Positions 26,571 to 38,305 of a stretch of 64,000 bases of DNA are shown piece after piece. Under the pieces are notes generated by a model. That model was not told the DNA's origin and made no database searches. It worked only from the letters and a program-made list of their open reading frames with translations. Source of the stretch: Betaproteobacteria bacterium SCN1 (GTDB lineage Bacteria > Pseudomonadota > Gammaproteobacteria > Burkholderiales > Thiobacillaceae); contig WBSF01000007.1 in assembly GCA_008923315.1 (NCBI GenBank), positions 588,247 to 652,246 of the forward strand. Direction: 5' to 3'. The position numbers and the translations under genes are program-made. The number at the start of each line of letters is the position of its first letter. Positions within the stretch are counted from its first letter, which is position 1.

Positions 26571-27291
26571 CGAGGCCCCTGCGCGCCACCGTCTGCGCGA
26601 CGTGCTGGCCGACTGCGCGCCCGATCTGCCAGTCGATGTCGTCGGGGAGGCGGATAACGGGCGCGATGCCATCGAGCAGGCGCAGCGCCGGCCGGTCGAT
26701 GCCGTACTGCTCGATATCCGCATGCCCGGCATGGATGGCCTCGAATGCGCCGTCCATCTGAATCGCCTGTCCGCACCGCCGGCCATCATCTTCAGCACGG
26801 CCTACGATGCCTATGCCTGCCAGGCCTTTGAGCTCAATGCGGTCGACTATCTGCTGAAGCCGGTACGGGCCGACCGGCTGGTGCGGGCGCTGTCACGCGC
26901 GCACCGGCTCAACGCGGCCGCGCTCGACCACCTGCGCGAGGCCTATCCGAAGGCGCGCACCCATCTGTCGGTCAGCGAAAAAGGCCGCATCGTCCTGATC
27001 CCGGTCAACGATATCCTGTATCTCAAGGCCGAACTCAAGTACGTGACCGTCCGCACGGCGGCCCGCGAATATCTGCTGGAGGAATCGCTCACCCGACTGG
27101 AAGCGGAATTCGGCGAGATATTTGTGCGCATTCACCGCAACTGCCTGGTTGCCGGCACGCGGATTCGCGAAATCGGCAAACTGCCGGGCGACGAGGAGGG
27201 TCATTTCCTCAGGCTGGATGGGCTGGACGAACGTCTCGCCGTCAGCCGCCGGCAGTATTCCTCGCTCCGCGACCGCATGCGCGCGCGCTGA
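26527..27291 (+). CDS. algR: AlgR-like LytTR response regulator
   Basis: 254-residue regulator. The receiver holds phospho-acceptor Asp63 (AVLLDIRMPGMDG) and the KPV switch lysine. A C-terminal LytTR DNA-binding domain follows (LSVSEKGRIVLIPVNDILYL, VRIHRNCLVAGTRIREI). The start is a GTG inside the algZ coding region, giving translational coupling. Targets cannot be read from this sequence; by analogy, surface structures and exopolysaccharide are candidates. Confidence 0.9.
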   Translation: MNAPSPPLRVLIVDDEAPARHRLRDVLADCAPDLPVDVVGEADNGRDAIEQAQRRPVDAVLLDIRMPGMDGLECAVHLNRLSAPPAIIFSTAYDAYACQAFELNAVDYLLKPVRADRLVRALSRAHRLNAAALDHLREAYPKARTHLSVSEKGRIVLIPVNDILYLKAELKYVTVRTAAREYLLEESLTRLEAEFGEIFVRIHRNCLVAGTRIREIGKLPGDEEGHFLRLDGLDERLAVSRRQYSSLRDRMRAR

Positions 27292-27382
27292 CGGACGTTT
27301 ACGCCTGCCGTCCGGCCCGCTTTGCGGGTACGCTCGGGCCTTATCGCGCTGCCCGCCGGCAGCGTCTCGAATCTTCCGACCC

Positions 27383-28597
27383 ATGCGTTCGAACAGACAC
27401 TATCTCGAATTCGTCGTCATTCTCGGCGCGCTGACCGCCTTCGCGCCCCTGGCGATCGACATGTACCTGCCGGCCTTGCCGGCGATCGAGCGCGCCTTGC
27501 AGGGCAATACGGCCCAGGGCCAGTTCACGCTGGCGACCTTTTTCATCGGCTTCGCGTTGGGGCAGGCGGCGTTCGGGCCGCTGGCCGACCGTTTCGGGCG
27601 CAAGCGGCCGCTGTACGCGGGGCTGGTCCTGTTCATTTTCGCCTCCGCCGCCTGCGCCCTGGCAGCGTCGATCCAGGCACTCGCCGCTGCGCGTTTCGTG
27701 CAGGCGCTCGGCGCTTGCGCCGGTGCAGTCGTCGGTCGTGCGATGGTGCGCGATTTGTTCGAGCCGGCCGACACCGTGCGCGTGTTTTCCACGCTGATGC
27801 TGGTTATGGGGATTGCCCCCATCCTGGCGCCGCTGGTGGGCGGCTATCTACTGGTTGGGTTCGGCTGGCAGGCCATCTTCTGGATGCTCGCGCTCTTTGG
27901 CGGGATCTGCCTGCTGGCGGCGCGGCGGCTGCCGGAGACGCACCGCGAGACATCGCCCCGCCCGCTCGCTGTGGGGCGTGTCCTGCACGATTACCTGGCT
28001 TTGTTGCGACACCGGCGCTATCTCGGCCATGTGCTGACCGGTGCCTTCAGCGCTGCCGGCATGTTCGCCTATATCGCGGGCTCGCCCTTCGTGTTCATCG
28101 AGTTGCACGGCGTACCGCCGGAACATTATGGCTGGCTGTTCGGCAGCAATGCGCTCGGGCTGATCCTCGCTTCGCAGCTCAACGGCCGTCTGCTGCACCG
28201 CCGTCTGGGTGCCGAACGCGTGCTGCGCCTTGCCGGCTGGGTTCAGGCGGCGGCAGGGCTGGCGCTGCTGGCAATGGCCGTGAGCGGCGTGGGCGGGCTG
28301 CCCGGCATCATGCTGCCGTTGTTCGTCTACATCGCCTGCGGCGGTTTCGTGATGCCGAACGCGACGGCCCTGGCGATGGCGCCATTCAGCACCCATGCCG
28401 GCACGGCATCGGCCTTGCTGGGCAGTGTCCAGTTCGCTCTGGCCGCATGCGCCGCACTGGCGGTTGGCGCGTTGCATGCCGTGAGCGCGATCCCGATGGC
28501 GGGCGTCGTCGCCGCATGCGGCCTGCTGGGCGTGGTGGCGCATGCCGGCCTGGTGCGCGCGCGCGCACCAAGCCGTTCCGGCCGGATGACGCCCTGA
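27383..28597 (+). CDS. Bcr/CflA-family multidrug MFS transporter
   Basis: 12-helix major-facilitator protein of 404 residues. The start region MYLPALPAIERALQGN and the motif A loop FGPLADRFGRKRPLYAGL are typical of the Bcr/CflA drug-efflux group. Motif C lies near MGIAPILAPLVGGYLL. The ATG at 27383 begins the conserved region. No regulator adjoins it. The substrate is unknown; bicyclomycin, chloramphenicol or sulfonamides are typical for relatives. Confidence 0.9.
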   Translation: MRSNRHYLEFVVILGALTAFAPLAIDMYLPALPAIERALQGNTAQGQFTLATFFIGFALGQAAFGPLADRFGRKRPLYAGLVLFIFASAACALAASIQALAAARFVQALGACAGAVVGRAMVRDLFEPADTVRVFSTLMLVMGIAPILAPLVGGYLLVGFGWQAIFWMLALFGGICLLAARRLPETHRETSPRPLAVGRVLHDYLALLRHRRYLGHVLTGAFSAAGMFAYIAGSPFVFIELHGVPPEHYGWLFGSNALGLILASQLNGRLLHRRLGAERVLRLAGWVQAAAGLALLAMAVSGVGGLPGIMLPLFVYIACGGFVMPNATALAMAPFSTHAGTASALLGSVQFALAACAALAVGALHAVSAIPMAGVVAACGLLGVVAHAGLVRARAPSRSGRMTP

Positions 28598-28696
28598 TCG
28601 GACCGCGCTTTGCGCGGCCGACTGCCCGGAATCCGACCGGACAGCCCTCGAACGACCAGTCCGGAAAACTAAATGTTGTTTTATATCAATTAATTA

Positions 28697-28725
28697 TTGG
28701 TCATCTACAACTAAAGTTGTATATC
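28697..28725 (+). promoter_or_regulatory. Candidate sigma70 promoter with a palindrome in the spacer
   Basis: TTGGTC (28697-28702) and TATATC (28720-28725) are separated by exactly 17 bases in an AT-rich patch within GC-rich DNA. The spacer contains the perfect 14-base palindrome ACAACTAAAGTTGT (28707-28720), a possible operator. It would start transcription near 28732. Confidence 0.55.
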
Positions 28726-28731
28726 CAAACG

Positions 28732-28849
28732 CGCCAAGCCTTCGTAGCATTCATATTGCTTGCTGCCTGTTCCGCAAGCAGGAAGTTCTCCGCAACGAGG
28801 GGCGTGTCTCCTCCACTCAGCTGGGTTCTCACGAACCCGGCTTTTTTTT
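28732..28849 (+). ncRNA. Candidate small RNA or attenuated leader upstream of the Nudix gene
   Basis: About 118 bases bounded by the promoter candidate at 28697-28725 and a strong terminator. The 3' hairpin has a 10-pair stem AGCTGGGTTC / GAACCCGGCT with loop TCAC, followed by seven T. An internal stem GCTTGC / GCAAGC (near 28760-28782) is possible. No open frame of note lies inside. The Nudix ATG is 29 bases after the T-run, so this could be a leader with attenuation rather than an independent RNA, or just the MFS terminator with an unrelated promoter-like sequence. Confidence 0.45.
28819..28849 (+). terminator. Rho-independent terminator
   Basis: Ten-pair stem AGCTGGGTTC / GAACCCGGCT (one T-G pair), loop TCAC, then a T-run ending at 28849. 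It separates the MFS gene and candidate small RNA from the Nudix gene. Confidence 0.85.
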
Positions 28850-28878
28850 GTCCGTTCTGGCCGGCTATCATCGCGGAC

Positions 28879-29439
28879 ATGAAAACCGACGCCCCCCTGG
28901 ACCTGACCGAACACCCGCTCGATTCCGAAACCGTTTTCCAGGGGCGGCTCATGCACGTCAAGCGCGACCGCGTGCGCCTGCCCAACGGCGGCGAATCGAC
29001 GCGCGAATACCTGCTGCATCCCGGCGCCGTCGTCGTCATCCCGGTGTTCGAAAACGGCGACGTGCTGCTGGAACGCCAGCACCGCTACCCGCTGCATCGC
29101 GATTTCATCGAATTCCCCGCCGGCAAGATCGACCCCGGCGAGGCCGATCTGGTGTGCGCGAAGCGCGAACTGGAAGAGGAAACTGGCTATACCGCCAGCG
29201 AATGGCGCGAAATCACCACCATCTACCCGTGCATCGGCTACTCCAACGAGCGCCTGGCCTTCTATCTCGCACGCGGCCTGAAGGACGGCACCCACGGCCG
29301 CGACCCCGACGAATTTCTCGAAATCTTCCGTCTGCCCTTTGCCGAAGCGATGCAGTGGGTGAAGGACGGCCGCATCTGCGAGACCAAGACGGTGATCGGG
29401 CTGTTCTGGCTGGAAAAGCTTATGCAGCAGGGCTGGTAG
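28879..29439 (+). CDS. Nudix hydrolase, ADP-ribose pyrophosphatase-like
   Basis: 186-residue enzyme. The Nudix box G-x5-E-x7-REUxEExGU is complete: GKIDPGEADLVCAKRELEEE then TGY. The N-terminal part (GRLMHVKRDRVRLPNGGEST, EYLLHPGAVVVIPVFENGDV) resembles NudF/ADPRase. It probably hydrolyses ADP-ribose to AMP and ribose 5-phosphate. It is convergent with the degenerate Rieske/ankyrin gene, with eight bases between the stops. Confidence 0.92.
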   Translation: MKTDAPLDLTEHPLDSETVFQGRLMHVKRDRVRLPNGGESTREYLLHPGAVVVIPVFENGDVLLERQHRYPLHRDFIEFPAGKIDPGEADLVCAKRELEEETGYTASEWREITTIYPCIGYSNERLAFYLARGLKDGTHGRDPDEFLEIFRLPFAEAMQWVKDGRICETKTVIGLFWLEKLMQQGW

Positions 29440-29447
29440 CCCGGAAG

Positions 29448-30611
29448 TTAAGGGCGCTTTACTTTCCTGGAAAGCGCCTCGGTAAGATATGCCTCGACTC
29501 TGCGGTATTTTGCCGACCGAGCATAGTCGAGTGCGGATTTTCCATTATGGGTTGCGTCTGGTTTTGCGCCTGATTCAATTAATGCACGGACTCGTTCGAA
29601 TGCGTCATCTTCACTGCTTGTTTTGGTGATGGACCAGATGATTCCTGGTTCTTCACAGTTGGGGTCGTGTTTGAGCCCGGAATCCCAATTCGCACCATAA
29701 CGTCCAAGCAAGCGAATCAAGGATGCCCCGCCAGCGATGACTGCCAGGCAAGCAGGTGTGCCCCAGCTTGAATTTTTGAGATTTGGGTCAGCCCCCATCT
29801 CTAACAACCATTTTGAAACTTCGTAGCTGCCCTCCGAAATGGCTGTGAAAAGTGCAGTAACGCCACGGCTGTCATGCGCATTGATCCGAGCGCCGGCTTT
29901 TACGGCCGCTTTTACTTCGTTTAGCTCCCCAAGCTCGGCAGCCATGACCAATCGCTGACTTGGCATTAATGAGTTGTAATCCACTGCGGGCCTGAAATCG
30001 CTTTGGGGCGGGATTTCTCCATGCAGGCCAATAACAAGTTTTCCCGCTGGGTCGAAGTAATGCGGTATGGCGAGTAGATTAAAGTTCTGTGGGTACTGAT
30101 GGCCTTTTACTACACGGCCGCTTAGATCGAAACGGACATTTCGACATGGGTCATGAAAACCGCCGGGCCAGCCTTTCCCCATGTTTTTGCTGGCTTGAGG
30201 CTCAAATGAAACAGCACAGCCGGAATAGTCGCTCACAATGCTCAGTACGACGATTTCCGGACGGATGGAGCGTAGAGGATTAAGGCTGACATGCTCGTTG
30301 AACGGTTTGGCAATGCTGGAGAAGCTATTGCCCCAGATACGCGCAGCGTTCTGTAGGCTGAGGTTCAAATTGTTACTGTAAGGGTCAGCCAGGTCTTGAG
30401 CGTTATTTCTGAGGTGCTGGATTTCGTTCTTTGAACGCCTGTAGATCATTACCCCGTGGCCGTTCCAGTCGACAGTCAGTAAGAGACCCGGTGGAAGTTT
30501 ATTGAGATCAACCGAAATCTTGCCTGGATTAACGAACTCGGTCGAACCATACCCAGCATAAGTCGCTACGGAAAAACCCGATAAAAAGCAAAATAGAATC
30601 CAGCGAAACAT
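29448..30611 (-). CDS. Secreted degenerate Rieske-fold protein fused to ankyrin repeats
   Basis: 387 residues. A Sec-type signal (MFRWILFCFLSGFSVATYA, no twin arginine) precedes residues 30-200, which align with the soluble part of cytochrome bc1 Rieske proteins: LPPGLLLTVDWNGHGVMIYR, RSIRPEIVVLSIV, WPGGFHDPC, RFDLSGRVVKG. Rieske box I (C-T-H-L-G-C) reads S127-D-Y129-S-G-C132, and box II (C-P-C-H-G-S) reads D154-P-C156-R157-N-V. All four cluster ligands are therefore lost while both disulfide cysteines stay. Residues about 215-380 are ankyrin repeats (SRGVTALFTAISEGSYEVSK, LLEMGADPNLKN, LIESGAKPDATHNGKSALDY). G+C is low (a 60-base sample about 43%). The start lies 11 bases past the metH stop. 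Function is unknown. Confidence 0.8.
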   Translation of the reverse strand: MFRWILFCFLSGFSVATYAGYGSTEFVNPGKISVDLNKLPPGLLLTVDWNGHGVMIYRRSKNEIQHLRNNAQDLADPYSNNLNLSLQNAARIWGNSFSSIAKPFNEHVSLNPLRSIRPEIVVLSIVSDYSGCAVSFEPQASKNMGKGWPGGFHDPCRNVRFDLSGRVVKGHQYPQNFNLLAIPHYFDPAGKLVIGLHGEIPPQSDFRPAVDYNSLMPSQRLVMAAELGELNEVKAAVKAGARINAHDSRGVTALFTAISEGSYEVSKWLLEMGADPNLKNSSWGTPACLAVIAGGASLIRLLGRYGANWDSGLKHDPNCEEPGIIWSITKTSSEDDAFERVRALIESGAKPDATHNGKSALDYARSAKYRRVEAYLTEALSRKVKRP

Positions 30612-30622
30612 GGCATTCAAAC

Positions 30623-34309
<3,687 letters not shown>

Positions 34310-34338
34310 GGCGTCGGGGTCGGTTGGGGAAAACCCGC

Positions 34339-34344
34339 ATTATA
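34339..34344 (-). promoter_or_regulatory. Candidate -10 element of the metH promoter
   Basis: A perfect TATAAT lies on the minus strand 30 bases upstream of the metH ATG, within AT-rich sequence. No good -35 is seen at the proper distance, so the promoter is only partly supported. Confidence 0.4.
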
Positions 34345-34456
34345 TTTATTAATCCACACGCCCCGTGACCGCCGAGTGTCCGTCAGCGGGGTCGGATTCT
34401 CGACGTCCGGAGGAACAATCCGGCGGGGCAATATCGGTCCGGCCGCCCCGCCGGCC

Positions 34457-34472
34457 GGGTACGATACTTGCC
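34457..34472 (+). promoter_or_regulatory. Sigma54-type -24/-12 promoter upstream of prsT
   Basis: GGGTACGATACTTGCC keeps GG (34458-34459), ACG and TTGC of the consensus TGGCACG-N4-TTGC, with the required ten bases between GG and GC. It lies 35 bases before the prsT ATG. Two PEP-CTERM genes in this window have the same type of element, which raises confidence in all three. Confidence 0.6.
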
Positions 34473-34506
34473 TTCGACCTTTGGAACGATCTTCTCTGGA
34501 GCCGAA

Positions 34507-37206
34507 ATGTCCAAGAACCGCCTGCTGGCGGCCGTGCTCGCCAGTGTGCTGCTTGCGCCGCTCGCGCACGCCGATTCTGCCGAGAATGCCTCGCGTTACT
34601 ACGAAGATGCCCTGAAACGCTACAACGCCCGGGACGATGCCGGCGCCATCATCCAGCTCAAGAATGCGCTGAAGGAAGATGCCCGCATGCTGCCGGCCCT
34701 GATGCTGCTGGGGCAGGCGCATCTGCGCAAGGGCGAGCCGGGGGCGGCCGAACACGTGCTGGCGGACGCCGAACGGTTGGGGGCCGCCCGGACGCAGATC
34801 GCCGTCTATCAGGCGCGGGCCTATCTGGACCAGGGCAAATACCGGGCGCTGCTCGAAAAATTCGGTGCCGACGGCCTGCCGCCCCAGGCGCGGCTGGAGA
34901 TGTTGCTGTTGCGTGCCCGGGCGCAGATCGCGCTCAGCCAGTACGACGGCGCGATGACGAGCGCGAAGCTCGCCGAACAAGTGAAAGGCGGCGAAGCGCG
35001 CGCGCTGGCCCTGCAGGCGCAGATCCATCTCAACGCCGGACGTCCGCAGGATGCGCGCGCGACCGTGCAGCGCGCGCTGCAATTGATGCCGAACGACGGC
35101 GATGCGCTCAACGTGCTTGCCTCCATCGCGCATGCGCAGGGCGATCTGCCCACCGCCGCGCGTGAATACGGACGGGCGATCGATGCTCAGCCCTATAACG
35201 TCGATGCGCGCCTGGCGCGCGCGGCAATCCAGTTCGATCTCGGGCGCGATGCCGACGCCTGGACGGACATTGAGTTCCTTGCCAAAAACGCGCCGTCCGA
35301 TCCGCGCGGCGCCTATCTCCGTGCCCAGTATTTTGCACGCCAGGGCAAGGCCGCCGAAGCCCGCGCCGCCCTGCGCGAGGCCACGGAAACCCTGAGCCAG
35401 CTGTCGCCGGAATATGTGGCTGCGAGTGACCAGCTGCAGTTGCTGGGGGGATTGGCCCACCATGCGCTGGGCGAATACGAACGCGCCAAGACCTATCTGG
35501 GAACGTATCTCGATCGCCGTCCGAGCGAGGCGGGTGCGCGCAAACTCATGGGCAGCATCTATCTGGCCGAACGCCAGTATGGCCGTGCAATCGCCATGCT
35601 GCAGCCTGCCCTGCGGGCATTCCCGAACGATGCGCGTGTGAAATCCATGCTGGGCGAGGCCTACATGGGGCAGGGCAATCACGGCCGTGCGGCGCTGTTG
35701 TTCCAGGAGGCCGCCCAGGCGAGCGACAGTCCCGACATCGAAACCGGTCTGGGCATCAGCCTCTTGAGCTCGGGTCAGAAAGAAGCCGGTTTCGAGGCAT
35801 TGACGCGCGCCTACCGGCGGGCGCCCGCTATGGCGCAGGCCGGCGTGCCGCTGGCGCTGGCCCATCTGAAGCGCGGCGAGGCTCGCCAGGCGGTCGCGAT
35901 CATGGAGGATGTCGTCAAACGGGAACCCCGCAACGTCTCGGCCCGCAATCTCCTGGGCGTCTCGAAGCTGGCCATGGGAGACCGCGCCGGCGCACGGGCG
36001 GCCTACGTGGCTGCGATCCAGGCGTCTCCCAGCCTGTATCCCGCGCACCTCAACCTGGGCCGGCTGGATGAGGCCGACGGCCAGATCGAGAAAGCGCGCC
36101 AGCGTTATCTGGGGATTCTCAAGGTCGTGCCCAACCACCTGGACGCGATGCTCGAACTGGCCCGGTTGGAAGAAGGCGCCGGCAAGCCGGCGGAAGCCAT
36201 TCGCTGGCTGGACAAGGCCGCGAGCCTGCACGGCAAGGATCCGCGGCCGAAACTGATCCTGAGCGGCCTCTATCTGCGGCGCGGGCAGCCCAACTTGGCG
36301 CTCGACGCCGCCAAGGCCGCGCAGGCCATCGAACCGAGCGCGCCGGGTACGCTGCTGGCGCTGGCCGAGGCCCAGGCGGCCGTGGGCAACGGCGAACTGG
36401 CGAAGACCACACTGCGCCGCCTCAGTCAGGTCGCCTCGTTCAACGTCGGCTGGCTGACGCGCGGCGCGGCTGCGCAAATGCGCATCGGCGATCTGGAAGG
36501 CGCGGAGTACACGCTCAGCAAGGTTCTGCTGGCGGATCCCGCCAATCAGCCCGCCAAGGTTCTCAAGACGCGCCTCAGTATCCGTCAGAACAAGCTCGGC
36601 GACGCCGAGAAACAGGTTCAGGCGCTGCTGGGCCAGGGCGACGGCCAGGCCGATGCCCTGCGCCTGCTGGGCGAGGTCCGCCTGTCGCAGGGCCGGGCGG
36701 CCGAGGCGGTCGACGCCTATCGGCGCGCTTACGCCAGCGATTCGGGTAGCGACAGCGCGTTCGGCCTGTACGGCGCCCTGATGCGTGCCGGGCAGTACCG
36801 GGATGCCGCAGGTGTCATGCAAGCGTGGCAGCGCCGCAATCCCGCGGATACGGCGGCAGGCCATGCGCTTGGCGAAGCCTGGCTGGCGTTGGACGATCTG
36901 CCGAAAGCCGGCGATGTGTATGCGGAACTGATCCGGGGCAACGACAAGGATGCGCGGGCGCACAACAATCTCGCCAATATCCTGCTGCGCCGGAACGATC
37001 CGGCGGGTGCGCTCCGGCATGCCGAGCGTGCCCGTGCGCTGGCGCCGACGCAGCCCCAGGTCAACGATACGCTGGGCTGGGTGCTGGTCCAGCAGGGTCA
37101 GGTCGAGAAGGGACTGCGCTATCTGCGGGAAGCCTCGCTGCGCGCCCCGGACGACCCGGACATTCGGGCCCATCTTCAGGAGGCGCTGCGCCGCCAGGGG
37201 CGCTAA
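34507..37206 (+). CDS. prsT: PrsT-type TPR-repeat lipid-free secreted protein of the PEP-CTERM system
   Basis: 899-residue protein with a signal peptide (MSKNRLLAAVLASVLLAPLA then HADS) and tetratricopeptide repeats over almost its whole length (for example ALMLLGQAHLRKGEPGAAEH; AHLNLGRLDEADGQIEKARQ; AHNNLANILLRRNDPAGALR). The length, starting pattern ASRYYEDALKRYNARDDAGA and repeat density match PrsT, the large TPR protein of exosortase/PEP-CTERM exopolysaccharide systems. It may help assemble or export surface polysaccharide or protein. A PEP-CTERM protein gene follows directly, and a sigma54-type promoter precedes it. No exosortase gene lies within the window. Confidence 0.85.
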   Translation: MSKNRLLAAVLASVLLAPLAHADSAENASRYYEDALKRYNARDDAGAIIQLKNALKEDARMLPALMLLGQAHLRKGEPGAAEHVLADAERLGAARTQIAVYQARAYLDQGKYRALLEKFGADGLPPQARLEMLLLRARAQIALSQYDGAMTSAKLAEQVKGGEARALALQAQIHLNAGRPQDARATVQRALQLMPNDGDALNVLASIAHAQGDLPTAAREYGRAIDAQPYNVDARLARAAIQFDLGRDADAWTDIEFLAKNAPSDPRGAYLRAQYFARQGKAAEARAALREATETLSQLSPEYVAASDQLQLLGGLAHHALGEYERAKTYLGTYLDRRPSEAGARKLMGSIYLAERQYGRAIAMLQPALRAFPNDARVKSMLGEAYMGQGNHGRAALLFQEAAQASDSPDIETGLGISLLSSGQKEAGFEALTRAYRRAPAMAQAGVPLALAHLKRGEARQAVAIMEDVVKREPRNVSARNLLGVSKLAMGDRAGARAAYVAAIQASPSLYPAHLNLGRLDEADGQIEKARQRYLGILKVVPNHLDAMLELARLEEGAGKPAEAIRWLDKAASLHGKDPRPKLILSGLYLRRGQPNLALDAAKAAQAIEPSAPGTLLALAEAQAAVGNGELAKTTLRRLSQVASFNVGWLTRGAAAQMRIGDLEGAEYTLSKVLLADPANQPAKVLKTRLSIRQNKLGDAEKQVQALLGQGDGQADALRLLGEVRLSQGRAAEAVDAYRRAYASDSGSDSAFGLYGALMRAGQYRDAAGVMQAWQRRNPADTAAGHALGEAWLALDDLPKAGDVYAELIRGNDKDARAHNNLANILLRRNDPAGALRHAERARALAPTQPQVNDTLGWVLVQQGQVEKGLRYLREASLRAPDDPDIRAHLQEALRRQGR

Positions 37207-37225
37207 AGCCCGTCGGGTTTTTTTA
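37207..37225 (+). terminator. Weak Rho-independent terminator after prsT
   Basis: A short stem AGCCC / GGGTT (one G-T pair) with loop GTC is followed by eight T immediately behind the prsT stop. The stem is short, so termination may be partial. Confidence 0.4.
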
Positions 37226-37291
37226 CATCGCCCCCGAAGTGACGCATGGTTTTACTTTTAATAGTTTGATAAATAAGGATTATTTTATTTC

Positions 37292-37307
37292 TGGCATTGG
37301 TTTTGCT
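37292..37307 (+). promoter_or_regulatory. Sigma54-type -24/-12 promoter upstream of the PEP-CTERM gene
   Basis: TGGCATTGGTTTTGCT matches the consensus TGGCACG-N4-TTGCW except at two positions, with exactly ten bases between GG (37293-37294) and GC (37305-37306). The ATG lies 43 bases after the -12. This is the best of the three sigma54-like elements linked to PEP-CTERM genes here. Confidence 0.75.
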
Positions 37308-37349
37308 TTTTCAGGGCCAACGATGCAGATTCCATCTATGGAGCACAGA

Positions 37350-38177
37350 ATGAAAATCAAGAACAACGTTATTGCCGTACTGGCCGGATTGGCGGTTGCA
37401 GGGGTGGCGGGCAGCGCTTCGGCAACGACCTGGGTGTTCAACAACACCAATAGCAATACCAGCGACGGCATCAACGCGACAGCGTCCGCCTGGGGCAGCA
37501 CCGCCAACGGGCCGGCCGGGATCAATACCGCACTCGAAAGCGCTTTCCTGACCTACAACGGCAGCAGCGGCCTGGGCGTCAAGAACAATGACTGCGGCTC
37601 GCCGCCCTGTACGGGCAGCGGCGATACCAACGAGGGGGTCAGCCCCGAGCACGCGATCGACAACGATCAGCGTCGCGATGCCGTGCTGTTCTCGTTCAGC
37701 GACAAGGTGAACTTGTCCTCGACCTACTTCGGCTGGGTGTCCGGCGACGCCGACTTCTCCGTGTACGTCTACACCGGCTCGGGCTCTGCCCTGAGCGCGC
37801 TGGACGGGGCCACCTACACCGATGCCGGCATGCTGGCGGAAGGCTGGCAACTGGTCAGCCACAACGAAGGCGGTTCGGGCACGAACGCGATTGCCTCTTC
37901 CTCGGAAATCTACTCCAGCTACTGGCTGATCGGCGCCCTGAACACGACCGATAGCGGAGACTGCCTCTCTTATCGTACGAATGGACAGTGCAAGACCTGG
38001 GGCGCCATCACCGACCATTTCAAATTGCTGAAAGTGGCCGGCACATCGTGCGCCGACAACCCGGGCGGCAATGGTTGCGGTGGCGGCACCCCCGGCGGCG
38101 GCGTGCCCGAGCCGGGCACCCTGCTCCTGATGGGCGCCGGCTTCCTCGGACTGACTCGCGTGCTGCGCCGTCGTTGA
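37350..38177 (+). CDS. PEP-CTERM sorting-domain surface protein
   Basis: 275-residue secreted protein. A signal peptide (IAVLAGLAVAGVAGSASA) leads to a Ser/Thr/Asn/Gly-rich body (WVFNNTNSNTSDGINATASA; VSPEHAIDNDQRRDAVLFSF; FGWVSGDADFSVYVYTGSGS). A Gly-rich linker then gives the exosortase sorting signal VPEPGTLLLMGAGFLGL followed by basic RVLRRR. The exosortase would cleave at the PEP motif during surface attachment or export. The body resembles the XDP1-type exosortase-dependent group; this is a judgement from residue patterns. The start is chosen by GGAG seven bases upstream. A strong terminator follows. Confidence 0.9.
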   Translation: MKIKNNVIAVLAGLAVAGVAGSASATTWVFNNTNSNTSDGINATASAWGSTANGPAGINTALESAFLTYNGSSGLGVKNNDCGSPPCTGSGDTNEGVSPEHAIDNDQRRDAVLFSFSDKVNLSSTYFGWVSGDADFSVYVYTGSGSALSALDGATYTDAGMLAEGWQLVSHNEGGSGTNAIASSSEIYSSYWLIGALNTTDSGDCLSYRTNGQCKTWGAITDHFKLLKVAGTSCADNPGGNGCGGGTPGGGVPEPGTLLLMGAGFLGLTRVLRRR

Positions 38178-38197
38178 ATCTTGGTATGGCGCCGGAT

Positions 38198-38220
38198 AAA
38201 CCCGCTTCGGCGGGTTTTTT
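38198..38220 (+). terminator. Rho-independent terminator after the PEP-CTERM gene
   Basis: Stem AAACCCGC / GCGGGTTT with the stable TTCG loop, then a run of T. Confidence 0.92.
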
Positions 38221-38305
38221 CATTATGGGCCGCACATTGCTTCAGGACATGTTTACACGTAGTTCAAAGCGGGATCGCGGTGTAAGCTGAATGCAGGAGG
38301 CCCGC

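Noticed and set aside
34310-34506. Possible cobalamin riboswitch upstream of metH
   Set aside because: No B12-box-like sequence or extended leader is seen; the metH ATG is only about 30 bases from a TATAAT.
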